Origin: an uncultured Parabacteroides sp. | Lineage (GTDB): Bacteria; Bacteroidota; Bacteroidia; Bacteroidales; Tannerellaceae | NCBI GenBank assembly: GCA_910577325.1 | Contig: CAJTMR010000018.1 | Location: 17,457-81,456 of the forward strand | Direction of reading: 5' to 3' | DNA: 64,000 bases | Part shown: one piece after another, positions 33,342-42,499 of the stretch | Layout of the letters: each line of letters opens with the position of its first letter | How positions within the stretch are numbered: the stretch's first letter is position 1 | The notes under the pieces: generated by a model | What the model saw: only the letters and a program-made list of their open reading frames with translations | Database searches by the model: none | What the model was told of the DNA's origin: nothing | Position numbers and translations under genes: made by a program

Positions 33342-35330
33342 ATGAAGATAAAAGTTTTTATTGTGCTCTTCCTTATGGGGAGCTTGTCGCTGATGGCGCA
33401 GAAAAGCTATCGGTTACAATCGCCGGATACAAAACTACAAGCTGTCGTTACGATAGGTGACGATATCCGTTTTTCGTTTATGCATGACGGGACTGAAGTT
33501 CTTGCTGCATCTCCCATCTCCATGACGTTGCAAAACGGAGTTGTCTTAGGTGCCAGTCCCAAAGTCTCGAAAGTACTGAAAGCGGCAGTCGATAAAGTGA
33601 TCCCTTCTCCTTTCTATAAAAAGACGGAAGTGGAGGATATTTATAATGAAATGACACTGTCGTTCCAGGGTAACTACGGCCTTGTCTTCCGTTTGTATAA
33701 TGACGGTCTGGCCTATCGTTTCACGACGAAGATGAAGAATGATATCGTTGTGGTGAATGAAGAAGCTGATTATAATTTTTCTTCCGACCACATGACTTTT
33801 GCTCCCTACGTAAACAGTAAGAAGGCGACTTTTGAAGAACAGTTCATGAACTCATTCGAACAGCCATATGTGTATGAACCGATTACAAAACTGAACAGCG
33901 AACGCCTGATGATCCTTCCGTTCCTGGTCGAACTGGACGGTGGCAAGAAACTTTGTATTACCGAAGCGGATTTGGAAGGTTATCCCGGCATGTTCCTGAA
34001 TAACTCGACCGATAATCCTGTATTGAAACCTGTATTTGCTCCCTATCCGAAAGTGAAAAAGCAAGGTGGGCACAATAATCTTCAGATGTTGGTGGAAGAA
34101 CGTGAGGATTATATTGCCAAGACAAAAGGCACCCGTGCTTTTCCGTGGCGTGTGTTTGTCGTTTCTGAGGATGACAAGCAATTGGCCGATTGCGATATGG
34201 TGTATCGCCTGGCTTCTCCCTGCCGTTTGCAGGATGTTTCCTGGGTAAAACCTGGTAAGGTGGCATGGGACTGGTGGAATGACTGGAATATCTACGATGT
34301 GGATTTCCGTGCCGGCATCAACAATGAAACCTATAAATATTATATCGATTTCGCAGCCGAACATGGTATCGAATATGTGATTCTCGATGAAGGCTGGTCT
34401 GTCAACATGGCTGCCGACTTGATGCAGGTTATCCCGGAAATCAATATTCCCGAATTGGTGGATTATGGTAAATCCAAGAATGTCGGTATCATCCTTTGGG
34501 CTGGTTATCACGCATTCGATCGTGATCTGGAAAAGGTCGTGAAACATTATTCCGATATGGGCGTGAAAGGATTCAAGGTGGACTTTATGGATCGTGATGA
34601 TCAGGAGATCATCGACTTCCTGTACAGAGGAGCCGAAACTTGTGCCAAATATAAGATGATGGTGGATTATCATGGCATCTGCAAACCGACAGGCTTGCAA
34701 CGTACTTATCCGAATGTAATCAACTATGAAGGTGTTCATGGTTTGGAAAATATGAAATGGGTTGCCGATACATACGATATGCCCCTTTACGACGTGACGA
34801 TTCCTTTTGTCCGCATGGTAGCCGGCCCGATGGATTATACACAAGGTGCTATGCGTAATGCAATCCGCAAGAATTACGCACCGATCTATACCGAGCCGAT
34901 GAGCCAGGGGACACGTTGTCACCAGTTGGCTACTTACGTGATTTTCGAGTCTCCGTTGAACATGCTGTGCGACAATCCTTCTAATTACAATCGTGAACCC
35001 GAATGTACGGAATTTATTGCCAAGATCCCGACCGTATGGGAAAAGACGGTTGCTTTAGACGGTAAAGTGGGCGAGTATGTAGCCATAGCTCGCCTTCATG
35101 GTAATGACTGGTATGTAGGTGCTCTGACGAATTGGGCTGCCCGCGAGATAGAACTTGACTTGTCTTTTTTGGGCGACGGCAATTATAAAATAGAATTGTT
35201 CAAAGACGGGATCAATGCCGACCGGGCTGCCTGCGATTATAAAAAGGAAATCGTTCAGGTTCCTGCCGATCGTAAGATGGAAGTTAAGATGGCGCCCGGT
35301 GGCGGTTGGGCTGCTAAGATTTATAAATAA
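33342..35330 (+). CDS. GH97 glycoside hydrolase, retaining (alpha-galactosidase-like)
   Basis: 662 residues from ATG 33342; signal peptide KVFIVLFLMGSLSLMAQ. The GH97 N-terminal beta-sandwich (~25-275), catalytic TIM barrel with the LDEGWS strand and the C-terminal sheet are all present. The barrel keeps an Asp in VKGFKVDFMDRDDQE (D414); in characterised GH97 enzymes this position holds the nucleophile of the retaining alpha-galactosidase branch, while SusB-like inverting glucosidases lack it. Glutamates at 463 and 469 (NYEGVHGLE) are candidate acid/base residues. It acts in the periplasm, releasing terminal alpha-linked sugars. The stop overlaps the convergent MBL-fold gene by 10 bp. Confidence 0.92.
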   Translation: MKIKVFIVLFLMGSLSLMAQKSYRLQSPDTKLQAVVTIGDDIRFSFMHDGTEVLAASPISMTLQNGVVLGASPKVSKVLKAAVDKVIPSPFYKKTEVEDIYNEMTLSFQGNYGLVFRLYNDGLAYRFTTKMKNDIVVVNEEADYNFSSDHMTFAPYVNSKKATFEEQFMNSFEQPYVYEPITKLNSERLMILPFLVELDGGKKLCITEADLEGYPGMFLNNSTDNPVLKPVFAPYPKVKKQGGHNNLQMLVEEREDYIAKTKGTRAFPWRVFVVSEDDKQLADCDMVYRLASPCRLQDVSWVKPGKVAWDWWNDWNIYDVDFRAGINNETYKYYIDFAAEHGIEYVILDEGWSVNMAADLMQVIPEINIPELVDYGKSKNVGIILWAGYHAFDRDLEKVVKHYSDMGVKGFKVDFMDRDDQEIIDFLYRGAETCAKYKMMVDYHGICKPTGLQRTYPNVINYEGVHGLENMKWVADTYDMPLYDVTIPFVRMVAGPMDYTQGAMRNAIRKNYAPIYTEPMSQGTRCHQLATYVIFESPLNMLCDNPSNYNREPECTEFIAKIPTVWEKTVALDGKVGEYVAIARLHGNDWYVGALTNWAAREIELDLSFLGDGNYKIELFKDGINADRAACDYKKEIVQVPADRKMEVKMAPGGGWAAKIYK

Positions 35331-36127
35331 AACGTATTTCCCGTGTGATTATAAAACACACGGTTTCCAAATGTCTGCCGGAACAACGCGTATTTGTCAA
35401 TACCCGTACAATGACAAATGCCGATCTGTTCCGGCAGATTGTTTGTCAGGTAGTCCGCTATGATACTGAATTTTTCATCCTGGGCATTGTGGATATGAAA
35501 GCCTCCGGCCAATAGCTTAAACGTATGTCCGGGAAAACGACTTTGTATGGTCCGGATAATATTGGTGATTCCCCGGTGGGAGCAAGCACTTATTATGGAA
35601 TATGTATTTTTCGTTGTAAGTGTGACAGCCAGTTCGTCATTAAAATTGTCCGGGATTACTCCCTGGGGAGTTTGAGTAAAGAACCGTTCGAAGTGGGTAT
35701 CATCCTCATTCATGACAGGTAGTTCAGGGAATAGGAACAGGCCGGAAATAAGTTCGGTTCGTTCCGTGATAAAACAGAAACGGGACAAATCTAATCCTTT
35801 GGATTCTATGATCCCGTTTTCCCGTTTATCTTTGAATTTCCGGTAAAGGGCTTCCTGCTTGCAAATAACCGGAGCTTTCTTATTGGCAGAAAGGAAATGC
35901 CCCAATCCCCCTGTATGATCGCTATGTCCATGCGACAGGATAAGAAAATCGACATCTGTGATATCTATATTCAAAAGTTTTGCATTACGGATAAACAGAT
36001 CCGACTGACCCGTATCAAATAATATTTTATACTTGCCGGTTTCAATAAGCAGTGACAGTCCGTGTTCCGCTTGCAGTCCTCTTCCGTAAATCGCATTTTC
36101 TACGAGTGTCGTGATTTTGTAATGCAT
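35321..36127 (-). CDS. MBL-fold metallo-hydrolase
   Basis: 268 residues. Metallo-beta-lactamase fold with the zinc motif SHGHSDHTGG (HxHxDH, residues ~65-73), a third ligand region SACSHRGITNI and GICHCTGIDKY near the C-terminus. N-terminus TTLVENAIYGRGLQAEHGLS is typical of the cluster annotated as dihydropterin-related MBL hydrolases in methanogens and anaerobes. Cytosolic; substrate unknown. It converges on the GH97 gene with a 10-bp overlap of coding sequence and no terminator between, an arrangement that may produce antisense overlap. Confidence 0.85.
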   Translation of the reverse strand: MHYKITTLVENAIYGRGLQAEHGLSLLIETGKYKILFDTGQSDLFIRNAKLLNIDITDVDFLILSHGHSDHTGGLGHFLSANKKAPVICKQEALYRKFKDKRENGIIESKGLDLSRFCFITERTELISGLFLFPELPVMNEDDTHFERFFTQTPQGVIPDNFNDELAVTLTTKNTYSIISACSHRGITNIIRTIQSRFPGHTFKLLAGGFHIHNAQDEKFSIIADYLTNNLPEQIGICHCTGIDKYALFRQTFGNRVFYNHTGNTFYL

Positions 36128-36293
36128 AATCTTCTCTTTTCAATTCTCAATTACGCACACAAAAATATAAAGAATTCATGAGATTTCTTCCTCCATTTCA
36201 TAAAGAAATTCGAGAAGAACCTTGTTGCTGGCCACACGACTGATGACGGTTATCCGCAACTGGCGTTAATAAATAAAATCTTCTTTATAATAT

Positions 36294-36671
36294 TCATTTC
36301 TCTGATTTTTCAAGTTCTATTTCTAAATAAGTATTATCCCATTTGCAGGCCTTCTGGGTACCTAAGTCAATTCCCCAAGCAATTACGTTTAATAAGTTGA
36401 TACAAGCAATGGGGTTAAATGTTGCATCCAAACGCATAGGATATGGTTTATATCCGTCCTTTTTAGCGACTAATTCCTTTGAGGAAAGTTTCTTCCTCAT
36501 CCTGACGGAGGTTTCTCCTGTTTCTCCAATAGTTGCGATTTTCTGACCATTGTCATAAATTTTTGTATCTTTAGGACCAACAAATGTAATAGATTGCGTT
36601 GATCTTGTGAACAATGTACATCAACTTGACATTGAAATACAAACAATTGATAAAAATAAGAATTTCTTCAT
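36294..36671 (-). pseudogene. PEGA-like lipoprotein gene with an in-frame TGA at the lipobox
   Basis: Starting at ATG 36671 the frame reads MKKFLFLSIVCISMSS, then TGA (36621-36623), then CTLFTRSTQSITFVGPKDTK and a complete C-terminal part. The stop sits exactly where a lipobox residue before or at the acceptor cysteine is expected. Without it the product would be a ~125-residue lipoprotein with a PEGA-like domain (KIYDNGQKIATIGETG; VAKKDGYKPYPMRLDA) and a hydrophobic tail. Downstream restarts lack a signal peptide. Most likely a recent nonsense mutation; read error is possible. Confidence 0.75.
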
Positions 36672-36922
36672 TTTGATTTTTTTTTGATGATTAGTAATTT
36701 GCCGTGAAGATAAAATTATTTGTTTATATATGTAAATATGGGAGCATGTTTTACAACATAAATATACACAAATACAGATCATGAACCTGCATACATACAT
36801 GTAGGTTGTTTTTATGACCGTACTTAAGATATTAGATCCGTGTAAAGTATTAATGTATTCACAACATTTAGGGGAATTGTCCTGACGAATTTGGTTTAGG
36901 TGGTAATATTTTTCTTTTAGTG
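36672..36922. other. AT-rich region upstream of the dead lipoprotein gene
   Basis: 250 bp with no supported gene; contains runs such as ATACATACATGTAGG and likely the lipoprotein promoter on the minus strand. Confidence 0.4.
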
Positions 36923-36994
36923 AGGTTCCTGGCGGATTCGAACCGCCGTACATGGTTTTGCAGACCACTGACTAAGCCACTCATCCAAGGAACC
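36923..36994 (-). tRNA. tRNA-Cys (GCA), copy 1
   Basis: 72 nt. Acceptor arms GGTTCCT/AGGAACC, D-arm GAGTGGCTTAGTC, anticodon loop CTGCAAA (anticodon GCA), T-arm GGCGGTTCGAATCCGCC, and discriminator T, as expected for cysteine. CCA is not encoded. Differs from the second copy only in one compensated anticodon-stem pair. Confidence 0.93.
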
Positions 36995-37024
36995 GATATG
37001 AAATAGTGAAAAATATTTATTTGG

Positions 37025-37096
37025 AGGTTCCTGGCGGATTCGAACCGCCGTACACGGTTTTGCAGACCGCTGACTAAGCCACTCATCCAAGGAACC
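37025..37096 (-). tRNA. tRNA-Cys (GCA), copy 2
   Basis: 72 nt, same structure as copy 1 and 30 nt away, so probably one transcript. The anticodon stem has a C-G pair where copy 1 has T-A, both changes keeping the stem paired. Confidence 0.93.
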
Positions 37097-37279
37097 AATA
37101 TCTTTTCTGACTATTTCGGTTTTGCGAGTGCAAAGAAAGATAATATATTTGGAATATGCAAATTTTTTGTCTTTTTTATTTTACAGGGCGGCCGCTTATT
37201 TTGTATAAACACGAGTATGAAATATGTAAGACTGGTGCTTTTTGTTTTCAGGGAGGTTGTAGAAGTAAGGAAAAAGAAG

Positions 37280-37287
37280 TTACTTTG
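37280..37287 (+). promoter_or_regulatory. Probable -7 box, rfbC-rfbB
   Basis: TTACTTTG, one mismatch from TAnnTTTG, with GTTG 20 bp upstream as -33 element; supports the ATG at 37315. Confidence 0.4.
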
Positions 37288-37314
37288 TCATCTGTTAGCA
37301 TAAATAATGAGACA

Positions 37315-37872
37315 ATGACATATATTGAAACAGAAATTCCCGGTGTGTGGATCATTGAACCGAAAGTTTTTAAAGATGCACGCGGTTACTTTATGGAGGC
37401 TTGGAAAAAAGCGGAGTTTGAAAAAAATATCGGCAAAGTGGAATTTGTGCAAGATAACGAATCTTGTTCATCAAAAGGCGTGTTGCGAGGATTGCATTAT
37501 CAATTGGCTCCTTACTCTCAATCCAAATTGGTACGTGTGATAAAAGGATGTGTTTTGGATGTGGCTGTCGATTTGCGTAAAGGTTCCCCGACATTCGGGA
37601 AATATGTTGCCGTAGAGTTGTCGGACGAGAATAAACGCCAGCTTTTTATCCCGCAGGGATTCGCTCATGGTTTCCATGTCTTGAGTGAGGAGGCTGTTTT
37701 CACTTATAAGGTCGATAACCCTTATATGCCTACCCACGAACGTGGATTACGTTTCGATGATGTTGCGGTCGGTGTGGATTGGAAGATCATTGATCCGTCT
37801 ATTCTCAACTTGTCGGATAAAGACAGGAATGCCCCTTTGTTGCAGGATGCAGAGATAAACTTTGAATATTGA
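37315..37872 (+). CDS. rfbC: dTDP-4-dehydrorhamnose 3,5-epimerase
   Basis: 185 residues from ATG 37315; upstream in-frame codons give a low-quality extension. Cupin-type RmlC fold: IPGVWIIEPKVFKDARGYFM, QDNESCSSKGVLRGLHYQL with the catalytic His, VRVIKGCVLDVAVDLRKGSP, and LFIPQGFAHGFHVLSEEA. It epimerises dTDP-4-keto-6-deoxyglucose at C3 and C5 in dTDP-L-rhamnose synthesis. The next gene, 39 bp on, is rfbB, the preceding enzyme in the same pathway; rfbA and rfbD are not in the window. Cytosolic. Confidence 0.95.
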   Translation: MTYIETEIPGVWIIEPKVFKDARGYFMEAWKKAEFEKNIGKVEFVQDNESCSSKGVLRGLHYQLAPYSQSKLVRVIKGCVLDVAVDLRKGSPTFGKYVAVELSDENKRQLFIPQGFAHGFHVLSEEAVFTYKVDNPYMPTHERGLRFDDVAVGVDWKIIDPSILNLSDKDRNAPLLQDAEINFEY

Positions 37873-37911
37873 TTTGTCTATTTTTGATTATTCATTTTTA
37901 ATTATTCGTTT

Positions 37912-39051
37912 ATGAAGACTTATTTGGTTACCGGAGCTGCCGGTTTTATCGGCGCGAACTTTATTAAATATATGTTGGCGAAGTATCCTGAAATAAAGAT
38001 TGTAGTTCTGGATCTGCTGACTTATGCGGGTAATCTCGGTACGATTGCCCAAGACATCGACGGAGGACGTTGCGAGTTTGTAAAAGGTGATATCTGCGAC
38101 TGTGCGTTGACGGACGAACTCTTTGCTAAATACCAGTTTGATTATGTCGTTAATTTTGCGGCGGAAAGCCATGTGGACCGTAGCATTGAGAATCCTCAGC
38201 TTTTCTTGGTCACGAATATATTAGGTACGCAAAATCTGCTTGATTCCGCCCGTAAAGCTTGGGTAACGGGCAAAACGGCTGACGGTTATCCCGAATGGCG
38301 GGAGGGGGTTCGTTTCCACCAGGTATCTACTGACGAGGTGTATGGCAGTTTGGGTGCTGAAGGCTATTTCCATGAAACGACCCCGTTGGACCCGCGGAGT
38401 CCGTATAGTGCATCCAAGACGAGTGCCGACCTGTTTGTACAGGCCTATTCCGAAACCTACAAGATGCCGGTCAGCATTACCCGCTGTTCCAACAACTACG
38501 GCCCCTATCATTTCCCGGAAAAGTTGATTCCGCTGATTATTAAGAATATCCTTGAAGGTAAGTCGCTTCCTGTTTATGGCGACGGGACAAATGTACGTGA
38601 CTGGTTGTACGTGGAAGACCACTGCAAGGCTATTGATTTGGTGATTCATAAGGGGCAGGCAGGAGAGGTCTACAATGTGGGCGGTCATAACGAGAAGCAG
38701 AATATTGAAATCGTGAAGTTGACAATCAGTACTATTCGCCGGTTGATGACGGAACAGCCCGAATATCGCTGGATTCTGAAGAAAAAGGAGATCGGTACGG
38801 ACGGGCAGATTTCTATCGACTGGATCAACGACAGTCTGATTACCTTTGTAAAGGACCGTTTGGGCCATGACCAGCGTTATGCCATCGATCCGACAAAGAT
38901 CACAAACGAATTGGGCTGGACTCCCGAAACTTCTTTCGAAACCGGTATTGTCAAAACGATCCGCTGGTATTTGGACAATCAAAAATGGGTGGAAGAGATC
39001 ACAGGGGGAGACTATATGAAATATTACGAACAGATGTACGGGAACCGTTAA
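37912..39051 (+). CDS. rfbB: dTDP-glucose 4,6-dehydratase
   Basis: 379 residues. Extended short-chain dehydrogenase fold: NAD loop VTGAAGFIGANFIKYML, NFAAESHVDRSIENP, catalytic triad region STDEVYG (Thr/Asp/Glu), YSASK (Tyr/Lys) and RCSNNYGPYHFPEKLIPL. It converts dTDP-glucose to dTDP-4-keto-6-deoxyglucose. A ~30-residue insertion near 130-145 (WVTGKTADGYPEWREG) is normal in the Bacteroidales enzyme. Pairs with rfbC upstream. Its stop overlaps by 4 bp the stop of the convergent AsmA-like gene. Confidence 0.96.
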   Translation: MKTYLVTGAAGFIGANFIKYMLAKYPEIKIVVLDLLTYAGNLGTIAQDIDGGRCEFVKGDICDCALTDELFAKYQFDYVVNFAAESHVDRSIENPQLFLVTNILGTQNLLDSARKAWVTGKTADGYPEWREGVRFHQVSTDEVYGSLGAEGYFHETTPLDPRSPYSASKTSADLFVQAYSETYKMPVSITRCSNNYGPYHFPEKLIPLIIKNILEGKSLPVYGDGTNVRDWLYVEDHCKAIDLVIHKGQAGEVYNVGGHNEKQNIEIVKLTISTIRRLMTEQPEYRWILKKKEIGTDGQISIDWINDSLITFVKDRLGHDQRYAIDPTKITNELGWTPETSFETGIVKTIRWYLDNQKWVEEITGGDYMKYYEQMYGNR

Positions 39052-42000
39052 GGTTCCCCATCTTTCACTGCTCTTGCCAAAGCCTGTTTTTTCCCTAACT
39101 CCGGTGCTGCTTCTTCGATTTGTTTGCGTACTGCGTCGCGGATATCTTTCCGGATATTTTTGCGTGTGCTATCCAGTTCCGCCTGCTTGGCAGGTTTGAA
39201 TATATCCTTGTATTTGCATTTCGTGATCTTATACTTGAAATCATCCAGGTTTCCGGTTATGTCGATTCCCAGTTTGAAAGGAACGGGCGATTTGAGGACC
39301 GATAGATGATAATTGAATGTCATGTTCAAATTATGTGTTCCGCCGACGGCTACTTTGTAACGATCCATCTCTATCAGGAATGGGAAGACTTCGATCTTAT
39401 TGTCTTTGATGGCAAGGTCCACGGAAATACTGTCGATTATGTTTCGCTTCTTGTTTTTGAACATCAGTGTTTTGGATATTTCTGTAAATGTTTCTCCATC
39501 GAGCAGAACCATATTGTTTCCATGCAGATAGCAGGAGGAATTAATGGACGGCATGATGAGAGACATGGTCGAGTCTATCTTGCAAGTCGCTGTGATCTGG
39601 CAATCCAAATCCCCTTCGAACGAACGGAGCATTGGAACTAATGTGTCGAAGGAAGGGATCAACGCTATCAGCTTTTCTACTTGTACATCCTTCATGTCAA
39701 GATCCAGGCCGGCGGTCGCTTCCTGTTTGTTTTTAGCTTTGTAGACCATTGTCAGATTGCCGTTTCCCATATTGGATTGTATGTTCAGCTTGCTCAGGTT
39801 GATGCTTTGGTCGCGTAAGACAACCTCACCGGCAACGTTATTCAGTTCCAGATCCTTGAAGTCGATACGCTTCGCGTTCGTGTGGAGTGCCATGTCAAGA
39901 AAAGCCGGAAGGGTGAATAATTGGTTGGTCGTGTCGGCTTCTGTTTCCGCACAGCTTTCCTCCTGCAAGGCTTGTGGGTCGAGCTGCTGTGTGATATTTT
40001 CATCATTAAGCGTCAGTTTATCCGAATTTTCCGCATATTGCATACCGTTGTTGATTGCTTGCATTAACTGGTTGCAATCAATATAATCTGAACTTAAATT
40101 GAATTTCCCCTTCAATTTGCCTCCCCGGAGCATCGCTCTGCGAATCTGGTTGATTTCGCCATTCAGGGTAAAATCGCTTTTGCCAAGATGCAAGCGGGCG
40201 TCTGTCAGTGTGATATCGTTTGTATTGAATTTCATCGTCGTTTCGTCTATCCACATCGGAATCGGGAACATACGGCTGAAACCTCTCAGTTGTTTGAATG
40301 AGACATTGCCTCGGGCTTCCCATTTACGGAGAAGCCCGCTGTTGGTGGCGGTATTGTCGCCGGAGCTTGCTTTTTTAGCTGCATTTTTTATCCTTTCTGC
40401 TTGTAGTGTGCGTTGCTGTCGGTTAGAAGTTTGCTGCCGGCGTGCATCCCGGTAGGGGAGAGCTTCGATCGTGAATCCGCATCCCGTCAGAGAGAGACCG
40501 GTACGTAAAGGCAGGCTGATATATTTTAACGTATCTATCGAGATGACGGCTGCTGCTGTAGGGAGCCGTTTGTCGGAAGCAGACGATTTGATGCCGCCTC
40601 TCAGTTCGGTACGTCCGGCGGCAATCCAGACGGAGTCGGATGTTCTGGTTTTCAAATGTTTGAAGGCCAATCGCCCGGTCATAGGTATGACTGCCGTTGT
40701 ATCGATAGTTGGGGAAGTTTGCGCCATCATTTCCAGTTTGCCGATATTCGTGCTGATCTCATCCTTATACTTGATGCCCAGACTATCTATCACCAATGTC
40801 ATGCGCATCAAGTTCTGCACTTCTATATACCGGCTTTTCTGGTGGGTGGAATCGATCGCCAGATGGGCTCCGGAAATGAATAGGTCCATGTCGAGCGGTT
40901 GGCTGAAGGCTTTCAGGTTGTCGATCGTTAATCTTCCGGAACTGTGTATTTTTCCGAAACGGCTTTCTACAAGGTCGTCTACAGTGAAGGCGGTTGACAG
41001 GTCGGCATTCATAACTCCTTCCACCAGCAGGGTGTCCGGATTAAGAAATTCCTGTCCTAACCGGGTGAAGTTCACCTTCCCTTTCATTCCGGCTTGAACA
41101 GCGGGATTCTTGAAGAGGTTGGTTATTTTGGCTTGCATATCCAATGACGTGTCGAGTCCTCTCATCGTGAGTCGTTCGAGCGAGACGAAAGAAGAATCCG
41201 GGAAAGGTCCGTTCAGATGAATATCGAGGTCCATTTCCAACATGTCGATGCCTTGTTTGATATCCTTAATATGGTAGGAACCGTTTTCTATCTTGCAGCA
41301 TAGGTTTACGTTAGGCATGATACTGTCCTCCAAGAAACCGTGAATGCTTCCTTCCACAAGGATCGAACCTTCCGCCAGTGTCTTATCACGATTTTGGAAA
41401 TAGGCATCGGGAAGGAATTTCAGCAGATCATTCATATCCGAGATTTTTAATCCCATATCCATATCGATACGGGTACGCCGGTCTTCCGGGAAACGGCGTA
41501 TGGCGCCGTCGGCGGTGAAAGGCAGATTGTTTACCATCAATTCCGAATCTTTCAATGTGATCGAATTGTAATGTTCGGCGAGAACCAACCGGCTTTTAAG
41601 GCGAAGTGACAAGTCGTTTTTCAGTGTATAAGCCGGGTTGCTGAATATAAGGGACGAACAACCTGTCTCAACATCGAGTGTGTTGGCTCCTTCTGCCAAC
41701 GAACCGTCGAGATGTACGAAGAAACCCTGGATTTCGGTAAAAAGATCCGACTGGCGGTCGTCATACGTGAAATGTCCTCCGTAAATACGTACCTTTTGCA
41801 GGTCAATAGGCGGCAAGGGCTTTTTGTCTGTATCGGCCTTTGACGAATCTGTCTCGCTTTTGTAGATATCCCAGTTCGCATGTCCGTTCTTATTGACGAA
41901 TCCATAGAAGCGCGGGTTTTCGATGGAGAAGTCCTTGATGGTGATCTTGCCTCCGAAGAGGTAATCGAGTGGTTGCAGGGACAAGGTTGCCCGGCTGAAA

Positions 42001-42314
42001 GCAAGCAGTGAGTCGGAAGGGATTGCCAGTTCTTTTTCATGGGCGGTCGAGTCTTCGGCTACATGTGAGATTAAGTGACCGTTTGTCAGTTTTACACCCA
42101 AATAAGGATAGGTTTCGAAATAGGTTAGTTCCACCCGTTCGCAATCCAAATGTGCATCAATGAACTTATTGGTCTGCTCAATAACCAGCGGCGTCAGCTT
42201 CTCCGGAGGCAATACTCCCCAGTTCAGAATGCTGAACCCGATAGCTGGGACTATGAGTATCAGGGTTATAGTCGTTAGGACGATGGTTGTCAGTATTTTC
42301 TTTTTCCTTTTCAT
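39048..42314 (-). CDS. AsmA-like large envelope protein
   Basis: 1088 residues. N-terminal inner-membrane helix (TTIVLTTITLILIVPAIGFS), then a long periplasmic beta-rich domain with AsmA-type segments (HLDCERVELTYFETYPYLGV; SLQPLDYLFGGKITIKDFSI) and C-terminal repeats (NMTFNYHLSVLKSPVPFKLG; YKITKCKYKDIFKPAK) ending in a charged coil. These large AsmA/TamB-like proteins form hydrophobic grooves thought to move phospholipids or to assist outer-membrane assembly. A Ser/Thr/Gln-rich linker lies near 650-690. Single-gene unit with its own -7 box. Confidence 0.88.
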   Translation of the reverse strand: MKRKKKILTTIVLTTITLILIVPAIGFSILNWGVLPPEKLTPLVIEQTNKFIDAHLDCERVELTYFETYPYLGVKLTNGHLISHVAEDSTAHEKELAIPSDSLLAFSRATLSLQPLDYLFGGKITIKDFSIENPRFYGFVNKNGHANWDIYKSETDSSKADTDKKPLPPIDLQKVRIYGGHFTYDDRQSDLFTEIQGFFVHLDGSLAEGANTLDVETGCSSLIFSNPAYTLKNDLSLRLKSRLVLAEHYNSITLKDSELMVNNLPFTADGAIRRFPEDRRTRIDMDMGLKISDMNDLLKFLPDAYFQNRDKTLAEGSILVEGSIHGFLEDSIMPNVNLCCKIENGSYHIKDIKQGIDMLEMDLDIHLNGPFPDSSFVSLERLTMRGLDTSLDMQAKITNLFKNPAVQAGMKGKVNFTRLGQEFLNPDTLLVEGVMNADLSTAFTVDDLVESRFGKIHSSGRLTIDNLKAFSQPLDMDLFISGAHLAIDSTHQKSRYIEVQNLMRMTLVIDSLGIKYKDEISTNIGKLEMMAQTSPTIDTTAVIPMTGRLAFKHLKTRTSDSVWIAAGRTELRGGIKSSASDKRLPTAAAVISIDTLKYISLPLRTGLSLTGCGFTIEALPYRDARRQQTSNRQQRTLQAERIKNAAKKASSGDNTATNSGLLRKWEARGNVSFKQLRGFSRMFPIPMWIDETTMKFNTNDITLTDARLHLGKSDFTLNGEINQIRRAMLRGGKLKGKFNLSSDYIDCNQLMQAINNGMQYAENSDKLTLNDENITQQLDPQALQEESCAETEADTTNQLFTLPAFLDMALHTNAKRIDFKDLELNNVAGEVVLRDQSINLSKLNIQSNMGNGNLTMVYKAKNKQEATAGLDLDMKDVQVEKLIALIPSFDTLVPMLRSFEGDLDCQITATCKIDSTMSLIMPSINSSCYLHGNNMVLLDGETFTEISKTLMFKNKKRNIIDSISVDLAIKDNKIEVFPFLIEMDRYKVAVGGTHNLNMTFNYHLSVLKSPVPFKLGIDITGNLDDFKYKITKCKYKDIFKPAKQAELDSTRKNIRKDIRDAVRKQIEEAAPELGKKQALARAVKDGEP

Positions 42315-42354
42315 ATCTATCTCATGTATGCTTTTTCCAAGAATTATGTGGTTA

Positions 42355-42362
42355 CAAAAGTA
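42355..42362 (-). promoter_or_regulatory. -7 box, AsmA-like gene
   Basis: Minus strand TACTTTTG, perfect -7 box, 41 bp upstream of the start. Confidence 0.6.
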
Positions 42363-42499
42363 TGAAAAAGCCGGAGATGCCGAAGATGATTTGTTGCCTT
42401 TTTTAAATAATCCGTTTAGAACTCATTTCGTAAGCGGTGCGTTTGCCTGTATGTTACGAAAAGCACCGTTTGGGTGTGTAAAAGTCAATCTGAAAGCAT

